The notes under the pieces: generated by a model
The model's input: the letters and a program-made list of their open reading frames with translations, nothing else
Told to the model about the DNA's origin: nothing
The model's database searches: none
Assembly (NCBI RefSeq): GCF_963678975.1
Contig: NC_089279.1
Location: forward strand, 29,365,525 to 29,429,524
Direction: 5' to 3'
Source: Dysidea avara
Lineage: Eukaryota > Porifera > Demospongiae > Dictyoceratida > Dysideidae
DNA: 64,000 bases
Shown: positions 23,446 through 46,387 of the stretch, in pieces
Position numbering within the stretch: the first letter of the stretch is position 1
How the letters are laid out: every line of letters starts with the position of its first letter
Translations under genes and position numbers: made by a program

Positions 23446-26400
23446 CTACACCTTTGATGACTGCCTTGTTGGCTCCTTCTGAAAACTGTAAAGCTCATTA
23501 CCTGTAATGACAGTAAGTAAGTACAACGATCATAGCTTCAGGTGGGCATAAGGAACAGTTGGAAGTTCATGCAGCTCCTTGATACTAAACTTGTTGTATC
23601 TATATAGCATAGTTTTTTCTCACTGCACATGCTGCTTCATTCTCAGGGTTTGTCAAAATATAAACATTAACAAAACGTTAATAGCAATTATTTGGAGCCT
23701 AGTGCAGTGTACACTACTTCGTATGTAGCCAGCCCCTGAGACTCAAACTACGACTTAAGATTCTGAAAACTAGTGCTAAAATATACGGTGCTATACTAAG
23801 ATCAACATTTGTTTCATGTAGTTTGAGTTTACCCCTCCCCCTAGCATATTCTCTGTACTCCTGAAATGATGGATGATTACTAAACCAAAAAGACATAAAT
23901 GTAAGTGGTCTATTACTGTTCTATTGAAGTATTTAGATTAATTTTACAAGCATTGACCAAAGAAAGTAGGGCTATAGAACAGTTCGATAATCTAAAAAAT
24001 GAATGAATGTAATAACGTTAATTCCTCACTACGAAAATTTTGACTATTTGGTATATAACGGTCATACAATCCTTCCAGTAAATCACATATGACCTTCATT
24101 GTGTATTCACTATGGCATAGGACAATGTATTGTGGTGTGAACGATACCTCACCTTTGCCATCAATATATACTACGTCCATTACTGTAGGACTGATGGACA
24201 CCCATGTGAAGACCCCATGTGTACAATCAGTATCATTGAGTGCATAGTAATACTGCAGTGAGTTAGCTGGTATGGAATCCTGTACAGGAATACAAACAAG
24301 TTGTACTAAGACACTTTAGTTAATAAAATAATACACATGTTAACAAACAGTGTATGTTACTTATCAAACTGACAAGATACTAGTATCCTAACTTCATTAT
24401 AACTATTGATACAGCACACTTCAAGTATGAAACGAAACCACCATCATATCAGTAGTAGCATTTATGGTTTTGTTACCTATTCACATGCATGTGTGTAGTG
24501 CAATTGGAATTGCTACAGCACTCAGCAAAGTTAAATAGATAAGTAGGCTTGTCTATTTGCTTCTGGAAGGCTACCGGGTCTGCAGGCTCTCCACAATTTT
24601 ATGCTTATATGCACTTTATGGATATGGAGTTCCAGTGATGTTGATCAGGGTTAGTGTTTCTGGTTTTAAGTAAAAGTTAGAAAGTTTCTATGCTATTTAG
24701 AGATGCGTGGGTGAGTATTACCTACAAACTTTATTACCAATTAGGCTGCGGGCCGAGGTAATTAGCTGAGTCCACATCATCTGAGGTGGCTCTGCCTTGT
24801 CAGAAGTGCTTTAAGTGCTGTAGAAAATTTCCTTGAGCCTTGAGCAAAGCAGACAAAGAGTGAGGCAAACTGGCATGGAGATTTATACCATTGTGTCAAC
24901 AGCTCAGCACCACACTGTGACATTGGTGCATCATGTACTATCAATTCCTAGATCAACAACAATAATACCTGTCTTGTTAGAAAGTAGGAGTTAACAGTAA
25001 GGGAATTTCATTTTTGATCTTTTCTTGCCAACTATCTTTGTTAGCAAACAAAATTGTGTTTATTTTGTAAAACACTCATTTCACATAAAAATATTAAAGT
25101 TAACATTTTCAGATTTATGGCAAGCAAGTTTTTGCCTACAGTATCACTACTCACAGCATGTTCCACAGAAATTACAGTCTCGTGTGCAGCTCCAGTAAGA
25201 ACATACTCCACAGTAGAGTTCTCCTCATGGATGTGTTGTGTATTGTGGTCATGACCACAGAAGTAAGCAGTGACATTGTATTGTATCAGCAATGGCCTTA
25301 GTCGCTTTACTAATACATCAGTAGATCCATGTTCAGCCACTGACCACACTATAGCAGCAAATATTTTGCATTAGCAAAAAGATAACAGCATATAATACAA
25401 ACTGAATCTATGCGCAGACAAAAGGCACTACCCTATTTTACTCGTATAGAGTTGAGCTATTCAGTTACCTCTGCACCCTTAACAAAGACTTCTTTACATA
25501 AAGTTTCATGTCCATAGGAACATTCATTTACAGTAGTATTTCCTCACCGGGGTAATGACCTAATACAAACAGCCATTCAGCTGTGGAAGCTTTTAATGTC
25601 TCTTCTATCCACTCCCATTGATCTTCAGCAGCATTTATTGATTCAGGTCCAGGGGGTGGTAGCCATGTTTTAGTAGGGTGGGTATTACCAGCAAGTATTA
25701 CTGTGTCAATGAAGACAAACTGAATCTCTGTATGAGTACCAGGTATTGTCATTGTCTGTTAAACATAAACATGACAGTTATGATGACTGCCAAGTAATAG
25801 TAAACGTAGCATTGACCTGTGACAGATCAGGTGACCTGTGACAGATCAGGTGACCTGTGACAGATCAGGTTACAGTACAATCTCAGTTATCAGAAACCTT
25901 GCATGACCACATGGAATTCAGATAAGCATGTACATGTTAAAACCACAAATACACAGGAGGCTTAAAAGATAACAATAGTTCCACTTCGTATAAATACATA
26001 GTTGTTTATCATAACTATGATACAGTATTATTATATACAGCGGAACCTCTCTCTAACGGAAACTTTGTACTTGCTATAGAGGTTATCGTGCAGAGATAAA
26101 AATGTACGTATATGGAGACAGGGACCAAACTTTTGTCCTTATTATAGAGGTTTTTCCTATTGTGTGCTTAATTTTGGAGAGTTTGTTAGAAGAGGTTTAC
26201 ATTGTATACAAGACGTTAACATTGTATACAAGATGTTTACTCCTTGGCTTTACAGCACAACTGCCTGGTCCTGGTAGGTAGAAATACACAACTTTGAACT
26301 TCTACGTTCAGAACTACTCTATTTAACCATACAACATGTATTCAATACCTCAGTGTAGTAATAATTTGGCATGTACCAACGATGAGAGTGAGCAGTGTAC

Positions 26401-28867
26401 GCAATCTCAGCTGAAGCGTTTCCATAGTGATCATGATTACCAGCTATGACATACCATCTTGAATGAAGTGACCCAGCAGTGAACACCCTCTATGAACAAC
26501 ATATTAAATATCATATATACAATATCTACGTGTATTTATATGTAAGCAGGCATGTTAAATATGCTTGTGCAGGCAGTGTTTGACAAGCTATTGGTCAATG
26601 TAATATACTACACAATTACTTCTGTTACTTATTACTCCAAGTGAAAAAAAAGCTTAATATATTAATTTTGCTATAACCAACTAGCCAGCTAGAGTAAAAG
26701 TCCCCCTCACACTTCCACCTTGGCTGCTTTCTTTACCTTTAGCTCAGCTCTATGGGTCTCACGTAAGCTTTCTTTACAGCAATCTAGTCTTATTACATGT
26801 TTGCTTGCAAGGGACCAGTATAGCAATAACTTATTTCCGCTATTTATATACATTCTACAATGCACATATTCTCAACTGCAAATAAACAGGAAGCCAGTAT
26901 ACATTTAATTTGAGAGCTAGGCACAAATTACTATGTGAGAGACAATATATTTTGAGCATATCAAATTTAAATCAACACACAGGAGCACAACATACAAATA
27001 CTGTTTAAACACTACATACCAGTTGGTATATCACAAAATCAAAGTTGACAGGACGTGCACAGTGCATAGGTAGTAGTGCCAGGTATGAGTAGTGGCGGGA
27101 TGTTTGTGGTTTATAGGTTAACACTTAGTGGTTGTGATGCCAATTAACTATTGGACTCTGCATGGTGGGTAATTGGCTGCAATGTCTTTATCCCTTATAA
27201 GGCAGATGAACATACTATACATTCAAGCAAACAACATGAATCCATCACAGTTATTCTCAAATGGTAGGGCTCCCCCTTTAGTAACATTCCCCAACACTAT
27301 GTGCAGGTATCTCCTATATTACATGCCCACCCCTCAGACTCTTATTCTCAAATGTCTAGAAATCTTCCAATCTGAAATCTAAACTAGTATTATTGCAACT
27401 GTGTAGTTTTGAGGGTTGGTTAACTACTACCACTACTTTTTTTTATTAAATGGGCATGATACTGCCAGGATTGAATATTTCAACACCAATCTTACTACAA
27501 TAACTAAATGTCTGACCAAAGAAACACTGCATGAATAAGAAGTGAGTGCATTTCATTGGTATGCTGCCAGTGATTATCTACAAACATCATAGCCAAATCA
27601 AATTGCATCATGCCACATTCGGGGTATGTTGGTTATGTTTAAGACAATAAATTCTAAATTAATCAATACTTCAACACAATGATGGACTACATATTATATA
27701 TAATGAACATCAAGACACATGGTAGCGTACTGTGTGGCCCAAGAAGCTGGAGCGACATATATTACAGGAAGAACAAAAGGCAATCTACATGCATACATAT
27801 GGCTCCATCATCCCTGATTAAAACAGAGTGATTTTTACAATGGAGTTGCCAGCTTAATAGAAAATTCCATGTACCAAATTTGAAGGCCGGTCATTCCCAA
27901 GATATGAGCAACCAAAGTTTTTCCCCTAACCTTTCTTCTAGTTCTTGTCACATGCTACAAATTACCCACATGATTTGAAATTTGACATATCTAAAGGGGG
28001 TCCAAAGACAAATTCCAATACATAAGCTAGGTTTGTGTGAATATTAAACACCATTTAGCTATGATGTGAAAACCGACATGTACTGAACTAGAACAAGAGT
28101 ACTGTCACAAAATTAATGGTTGTCATGTAGGTTTTACTATTATCACATAGCCCCAAAGGGTAGGCCTCCATACCATCTGTTTTGATACACCTGCAACCAA
28201 GATTAAGAATCTTGATTGTCAAATTTTCACCTTGATCACTTGATTTCACCTTCATGTGATTCTTGATCGTCAACCGTAAAAGCCTCATGTTGCTACTGGC
28301 TAAGTGTACGCTTTCAAAAGTGCTTGATTGCTACTTTTGAGGATGTCTTGACTCACTACAAAAGTCCCTTGATTGCCTGACTGAATCTTGATCCTGGTTG
28401 CAAGTATTTCAACAGACGGTGTAGAAGTGACTACCCATCGACTACCTACATTCCAGAAACCATGAGACAGTTTCCATACATTATTCAAGCTCATCAACTG
28501 TGTACAAGACTAACTTGGCAGCATAGCACATGACCAGATTGGTTTCATGATAATATAATTATGCAATGTATCATGACAGTACGTGTATTAAAATACTAAC
28601 TTCGAAAGTTTCTTCGAATCTGGGATCATCCACGTCCTTTACGCCATAATGATAGAAATTATCACCCAGTGCAATTGTAAATTTCGAATTAGTTTCTGCT
28701 GCTTTCCTTCCCATTTGATTGGCTACTTCTTTCTGCGCTGGTGTGTAGTACGGCGCCTCATCCTGGCCGCCCCAGTCTCCGAGCATCACAAAATTCATTT
28801 TATTCTCCGCTTTAGTTAACCAACAGAACACCAAAGTGATCACTAGACTCAACAAACTATGATCCAT
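23446..28867 (-). CDS. TRAP-4: tartrate-resistant (purple) acid phosphatase, six exons
   Basis: Exons, in transcript order: 28867-28601, 26489-26349, 25755-25548, 25348-25155, 24279-24153, 23501-23446. All have GT-AG borders and the frame is open for 330 residues. The signal peptide is [20 protein letters not shown]. Motifs are [43 protein letters not shown] and GHDHNTQH. The tail exon is [18 protein letters not shown]. The protein is very close to TRAP-5, most clearly in exons 1 and 3, so the pair is a recent duplication or is homogenised by conversion. The 3' end is only 250 bp from the TRAP-3 start. Intron 1 (about 2.1 kb) holds mostly unannotated AT-rich sequence. Confidence 0.93.
25814..25872. 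repeat. 19-bp tandem repeat, three copies
   Basis: The unit gacctgtgacagatcaggt is repeated exactly three times in intron 2 of TRAP-4. Confidence 0.95.
26038..26205. mobile_element. MITE, Tc1/mariner-like, TA target site
   Basis: Ends CAGCGGAACCTCT and, inverted, CAATGTAAACCTCT are flanked by TA on both sides. It belongs to the same end-type as the MITE at 6951-7168. It lies in intron 2 of TRAP-4. Confidence 0.6.
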
Positions 28868-28929
28868 GTCGAAATCTTCTTGAGTGCTAACAGTTTCAAC
28901 GATCCAGGTGACGATAGTTAGCGAAATAT

Positions 28930-28955
28930 CACGTGCCTTTCACACTATGCACGTG
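28930..28955. promoter_or_regulatory. paired CACGTG E-boxes upstream of TRAP-4
   Basis: CACGTG at 28930-28935 and 28950-28955, starts exactly 20 bp apart, 63-88 bp upstream of the TRAP-4 ATG. Spacing and distance match those at TRAP-5. Confidence 0.6.
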
Positions 28956-29909
28956 CCTAGATACTCAACTGATCATAATCATTTTTCATGACTTGGGGTC
29001 AAACTCTCTGAAGTAATACACTAGCTGGCTATCATTCTCAGTCGTTTTGAAATCATTAACACTGACTGACCCGGCATAGCTGTTAATGCATATGCATGTA
29101 CACAGTGGAATCTGGAAACACAACTCTGAAAGGTTGCAGTTAGCTAATAGCTCCATTTGGGAAGCAATTTTGGAGCAGTTAGGACAACTAAACTATAGCA
29201 CAAATAGAGTCACTGTGTAGTTGGTGGTAGCTACTAAAATTGTAGCTAGCTAGTCTAAAAGTCAGGCATCACACAGTAGTCATGATCGGGTGCATGCCAA
29301 AGTAGGGTTTGTGAAACCAGCTGCTAATTATAGTGCACACAACTTATGCACCAGCAGCGGATGGTATACCAATAAACACACACCGAGACACACACTCAAT
29401 ACATGCATGTACGTATGTTGTCATAAATGCTTCCATCATGCATATGGGTCTAATTTTATTTTATTTTCCCCAGGCTAGATGGAATTCCCTTAATCATTGT
29501 CTAATGATCACTCTGTTAGTCTGCATGGGCTGACTCTATGTATCATGTATTAGCTGCATCTTTTACTGTTATTGAGTTGGCAGAGAATCCAGCTGTGTAT
29601 TTTTCAAAGCAAATGTCTATTTTATTTGATAACTACACTAACTATTGGCCAACGAAGCTGGATACCACTTATGGCTATCGGCCTGTGTTTACTGATCATC
29701 TTAACTACCTATCTGTGTCAACACTATACGTATCAAATGATACAGTACCTTTTCCACAAAAACACAGTATTCAGAAGATGGTAAAGGTACAATAGATAGC
29801 TCATGGGCTCTGGTGCAGGAATTATTGTAGTGATAGTAATAATAAAAGTTAAGAGATGTTCTGTTGTTGAGGATATCATATACACTCACTATCAAATTCT
29901 TTTCATTGT
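28956..29909. other. intergenic; no gene seen
   Basis: AT-rich sequence upstream of the TRAP-4 promoter. Frames of up to 85 codons have no recognisable content. The right part may belong to the LINE whose tail follows. Confidence 0.4.
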
Positions 29910-30105
29910 GCCATTTATCGTCTTTTTTGTACTTCTCTGTGTTTTGTGTACGTATTGTTTCTTTTCTTTGTAGTGTATTTTGTGTTGTTATCCTTTGTCC
30001 TTGTAATGTTATTTTTGTAATGTATGTGTTGTGGGTAGCACCCTTGTACAGGCTATGCCTTTTGGTGCCGCCACACTGTCATTTTGACAAATTAGATAAA
30101 ATAAA
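29910..30105 (+). mobile_element. LINE 3' end fragment
   Basis: A T/G-rich 3' UTR-like stretch ends in the block caggctatgccttttggtgc, then gacaaattagataaaataaa. The same layout closes the LINE at 13385-14430, so this is a truncated copy of that family. Confidence 0.7.
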
Positions 30106-30174
30106 TGGCAAGTTATATAGTGCCGGCAGTCACGTGCATTAAAATAAACTAAGACAAATACCCAAGAAAGTGAA

Positions 30175-30262
30175 AAAAAAGTTGTCTTAGCAAATGCTCG
30201 AACCCGGCATCCATACTCATAAGCAATGCTTGTAACCATTATACCACTGTTACTGCAGCTAC
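30175..30262 (-). pseudogene. tRNA-like sequence (SINE head)
   Basis: On the minus strand it has the A-box-like AGTGGTATAATGGTTACAAG and a T-arm core CCGGGTTCGAGC, spaced as in a tRNA gene. The A-rich flank gtgaaaaaaaagtt is shared with the SINE at 3680. A convincing cloverleaf was not found. Confidence 0.5.
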
Positions 30263-30389
30263 TCACCTTCTTTATTTTCTACCTTATAAACATCCGACTA
30301 AAGTGACTTCTATATATAACAAGAGTGAAGAAGAAACCAAAGTTGAACCCTAGCCTACCCCTAATGCTAAGGAACTACTTTTCGCGTCC

Positions 30390-30500
30390 CCTAAAGTTGA
30401 ATGCTCGGGGCAATCTACTAGACAGGTACCCTTAAGTTGAATGCTTGGGGAAATCTACTAGACGCATGCCCTAAAGTCGAATGCTCAGGGCATATTGGAT
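30390..30500. repeat. minisatellite, about 47-bp unit, three copies
   Basis: Three imperfect units each contain 'aagttgaatgctcgggg' and 'aatctactagac' or variants. Flanking sequence at 30320-30350 and 30535-30560 matches 22385-22600, in intron 1 of TRAP-3. Confidence 0.7.
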
Positions 30501-30734
30501 GCGTACCAACTCTAGCTCATCTAGAGACAACTGGTTTGTTTGATAGTCCAGCACATGATGGACTTGTGCCGGTAAAATAGCCATTTACGTTCATAACCAG
30601 TACCGGTACTATATCCACTTTGAAAATAAATTGCATGCAATAATTATGTTAACAGTCCTGCCATGGTCCAGATTCTATAACCTGTGTAGTATGGAGGTTC
30701 TGTGAACACCAGTCTTCTGTAACTACAATAGCTA

Positions 30735-30807
30735 TATCGTTCTATCATCTGCTTTGGCTATAAGTAACAAATCAATGAAGTAGCAACTAGTCCAAACAGG
30801 TAATCCA
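30735..30807 (-). pseudogene. relic first exon of an eighth TRAP gene
   Basis: Read from the ATG at 30807 it gives MDYLFGLVATSLICYL, then a stop, then PKQMIER. TRAP-3 exon 1 has [20 protein letters not shown] at the same place. The 5' flank also matches that of TRAP-3, including the CACGTG at 30879-30884. The sequence beyond, at 30320-30570, matches TRAP-3 intron 1. The DWGG, GDNFY and later exons are missing. This is the dead remains of a duplicated TRAP 5' end. Confidence 0.75.
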
Positions 30808-31084
30808 TGACCACCTCTTGGTCAAGCTGAGTTGACTATGAAATGATCAGGAGACCAGCTATGTGTGTGTCAGGAAATCACGTGTACTCCATCTGTATAT
30901 ACGTACATGACATGTGTAATGTATGCAAGTGATTAATAATATACATGTATTAAGTATATTTTCTTAGTAACAGCAATAATAACAAAAAGATCTAGAGTAT
31001 TACTGACTCAGATGTGGTTGAACATGTTTAGATTGCATTGGTTTTAGCTAACATGATGCCATGATGCTATACACTTGGTTTTAA

Positions 31085-42610
<11,526 letters not shown>

Positions 42611-42650
42611 ACTCAATCCTTCTTGACTCGATGACAGCTTGTGCTAGGCT

Positions 42651-42676
42651 CACGTGTTTTCGCACTATTGCACGTG
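42651..42676. promoter_or_regulatory. paired CACGTG E-boxes upstream of TRAP-5
   Basis: CACGTG at 42651-42656 and 42671-42676, starts 20 bp apart, 41-66 bp upstream of the TRAP-5 ATG. On the other side a possible plus-strand leader exon ends at a gttagt donor at 42803, so the region may be a two-way promoter. Confidence 0.6.
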
Positions 42677-43239
42677 ATGCAATTGATCGACTGGACCTGC
42701 CTGCTTGTAAATTTTGGAATTCATCAACAAAACCTTACGACGTGAATTACAATTCGTCAAACACAACAGAACTGTCGCCAGCAGCGGCAGCAAGATCGCC
42801 AGGTTAGTCAGTATTCGTGTAGCTATGTACAGTCTAGCATGCAATCCGGCATAGCCACCATTTGAGCATAGTGAAAGTCTTGTAGGTAAATCAATGTCTA
42901 TCTTATTTCATAACTGTATATACGTATAACAGCTGTACTAATTATACGAATGAGCTAACCGAAAGCTGGCCACCAGCTATGGCTATACCGCACACATGCG
43001 ATCACTTGACTACTCTGTGAATGCTATCCCATTAGGGACTCATGAGTCATATTATATAGTATGGAGCTATAACTAAAATACATGTAGCTACCGACTGCTA
43101 CCCTAACAGGAGGCTTTACCACAAAAATAATAGAACATATGAATGCAATCTTTTAATTACTGTAATTTGATTTAGCATAGTTCATAGTGACATTTGCATT
43201 TGCAGCTTGTAAATGCTTACGCATGTACAATATAACAGC

Positions 43240-44191
<952 letters not shown>

Positions 44192-45376
44192 ATGATGTCA
44201 CATTACTACTCAGTTAATGAAGATGATGATGTGCCAGTGTTAAACAAGTTACCACAACAGTACGGAACTGTAGAGTGAGTGCTTGGTGATGGGTTAAATA
44301 TTTAACTTGTTCCCAGGTGTACCTCTGTATACCAGTGTGTACCAATGACCATATATAAGACATTGAGATTGGGAGAATGGGCTGGAGGGCTGTAGCCTTG
44401 AGACCTGACCCTTAATCTCTCATGTGAGATCATGTCGATTGGGTCATGGTAAATGTGTACCCCAACATTTATGATAAGGCTCTGGCTGGTATAATTGGTG
44501 GTATGCCAACTTACCCCACACCAGAAGCCCTATACTGATATTACGATTCCTCCTAGCTGATATGCTACAGTGCAACCCATGTCACATTAACCAGCCATAG
44601 TTTGGTATTATGAGTTAGTGGAAAGTAAGGATGGGGAGGGACCTTAGGGTGGGATAAAACGTTCCATCCAGCACTACAAAAATTTAGTGATACTGCTGCT
44701 CTTTAGCTGCCACTGCTACCCTGCTATAGCATAGAATGATCTAGAACAGGCAGGATGTTACATATGCTACCACCTCAAACCTGTTGTTGATACCTTCTAA
44801 TGAATACCACAATGTGTAATGATCAAGCTAGCTCTATCGACAGTTGTTTACTGAAACCCTGCCCACATGGTATTTAACCTGGGTCCCATAGACTAATATG
44901 TTACTATGGCCACCTTCAAGTTAACACTGTTTAACCTTCGAATAAACTTGTAATAGATGTCCAGATTTTTATCTGCTTCAATTCACTATCTGTAGCCTGC
45001 AAACTTTCTGTAAAGGTTTAATTATGTCTACCACAAAGCTGTAATTAGCTAGTTGGTACCATTGAATGTATATTTTGAAGCAATGGATTAGTTCCCATTC
45101 AAAGTATGATCAATTTATTCTAATACAAAGATTTGTGTGCAGCAATATATACAGTAACTGGTGCTGATGTCAAAAGACTTTATATATCTAAAATAACTGT
45201 AACATGCTTATACTTATATCTCCAACTCTGTTGCTGCGCCAGATGTATTAACCTACATCTTCCTTACAGAGAAGACTTCAATGAGCATCAGAGGTGTTGT
45301 TTTAACAGAAGATGCTTCTTACCCTTCATCATCATTATCATCGCCTTACTGTTTGTGATGGTCATTGCCACTATAA
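44192..45376 (+). CDS. two exons encoding an acidic tail and a transmembrane segment; possible 5' end of TRAP-6
   Basis: Exon A, 44192-44274, follows a tttttag acceptor and ends at a gtgagt donor. It encodes MMSHYYSVNEDDDVPVLNKL followed by PQQYGTV. Exon B, 45270-45376, lies between the acceptor ttccttacag and the donor gtgagt. It continues in frame as EEDFNEHQRCCFNRRC, then FLPFIIIIIALLFVMVIATI, a strong membrane segment with positive charges on its N side (cytoplasmic N terminus, type II). Exon B ends one base into a codon, exactly the phase needed by the first TRAP exon of TRAP-6 at 51865 (or 51847). The joined frame would be 375 residues. The tail carries YGTV and a possible acidic-leucine sorting signal. 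The alternative is that exon B reads on to a stop at 45459 as a separate small protein, with aataaa nearby. Confidence 0.55.
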
Positions 45377-45485
45377 GTGAGTGTGAGAATCGTGTGCTTT
45401 GGTATGTAGAATACTACACTGTGCTGCTCAATGGAATAGAAATAAAAATATACACATAGCCACATTTCTAGTGTGTGAGTGTATT

Positions 45486-45931
45486 CAATGGCGGATCCAG
45501 GATGGGGCATTTGGGACAAATGCCCCCCTCCCCCCCCCCCAACTCAAGCCCTGAGCCATAGCTAGCCACTTTTTTGATAGAAATACTAGACAGATCTATA
45601 CACCTTGTCAGACCAAAATAACTCATGAAAACTGTATATCACCACCATTTATTGCAAAGTCAAGGTATAACAGCTGTCAGTTGTCACCCAGCTACTTTCA
45701 TATGCAGTAAGCACTGCTAAAAATAATTATCATGTTGCTTGTAACCTTTTAAAACAGCTTTTTAGACTTTACAACCATCTGCAAAGGCCACAATGACAAA
45801 AATCATCCTACTAAGGAGTGATCATTGCTGCTTAAAAAATACAGCAACTATCAAGATAATCTGCTCTCCCCAACCACCAAAACTTAGCCTGTTTGTGCCC
45901 CTCCCCTTGCCAGCTCCTGGATCTGCCCCTG
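45486..45931. mobile_element. non-autonomous DNA transposon, GGCGGATCCAGG ends, 5-bp TSD
   Basis: Left end CAATGGCGGATCCAGGA and, inverted, right end CAGGGGCAGATCCAGGA. The duplication gtatt lies on both sides (45481-45485 and 45932-45936). It belongs to the same family as 11136-11474. Confidence 0.8.
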
Positions 45932-46209
45932 GTATTGGTAGTTAAGCTTGAAAATTTATTGAACTTATCTTCTTCTGGGCAAGGGTTAAGGGCATAAAAA
46001 GGGTTTCACCTTTTGAAATTTGCAGTTATGGGCTTGCAGCAGGAAAACCATTGGTCATACAGAAAGTGTAGTAACTAACATGAGTTTTACTTTTGATATC
46101 TCAGAGGTATATATGTATATATAGGGAGAACAATTTTAAGGGTACATGAGTTTCATAGTTGGCCACAGGGAAGAAAAATATTCTTTATATAGATCGAATT
46201 ACTCTAACA

Positions 46210-46387
46210 TACTGTAAGTTGCTTTTTTTTCATTGTAAAATAATTTTCGTATACAAAATTTGCACGAAAATCTCTTGCACGAAAATGTTTATACAAGATC
46301 GAACTACTCTAATAGAGCAGTCATTCACGTAAATCATACGAAAATATTTTTACATTTTGTTGCACGAAAATAAAGCGAATTACGGTA
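46210..46387. mobile_element. MITE with TACCGTAATTCGCTTT ends (copy 1)
   Basis: The right end, inverted, is TACCGTAATTCGCTTTA. The left end is diverged (tactgtaagttgcttt). The interior repeats cacgaaaat and has a CTCTAATAGAG motif in its centre (46297-46326). The second copy is at 52608-52804. Confidence 0.7.

Noticed and set aside
29538-29795. 85-codon frame as a host gene
   Set aside because: No recognisable domain, no splice context, and next to a LINE tail. It is probably repeat-derived or chance.
45377-45459. Exon B stop at 45459 as the certain end of a small membrane protein
   Set aside because: A consensus gtgagt donor precedes it, and its phase matches the TRAP-6 exon that lacks a start. 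It is kept only as the alternative.
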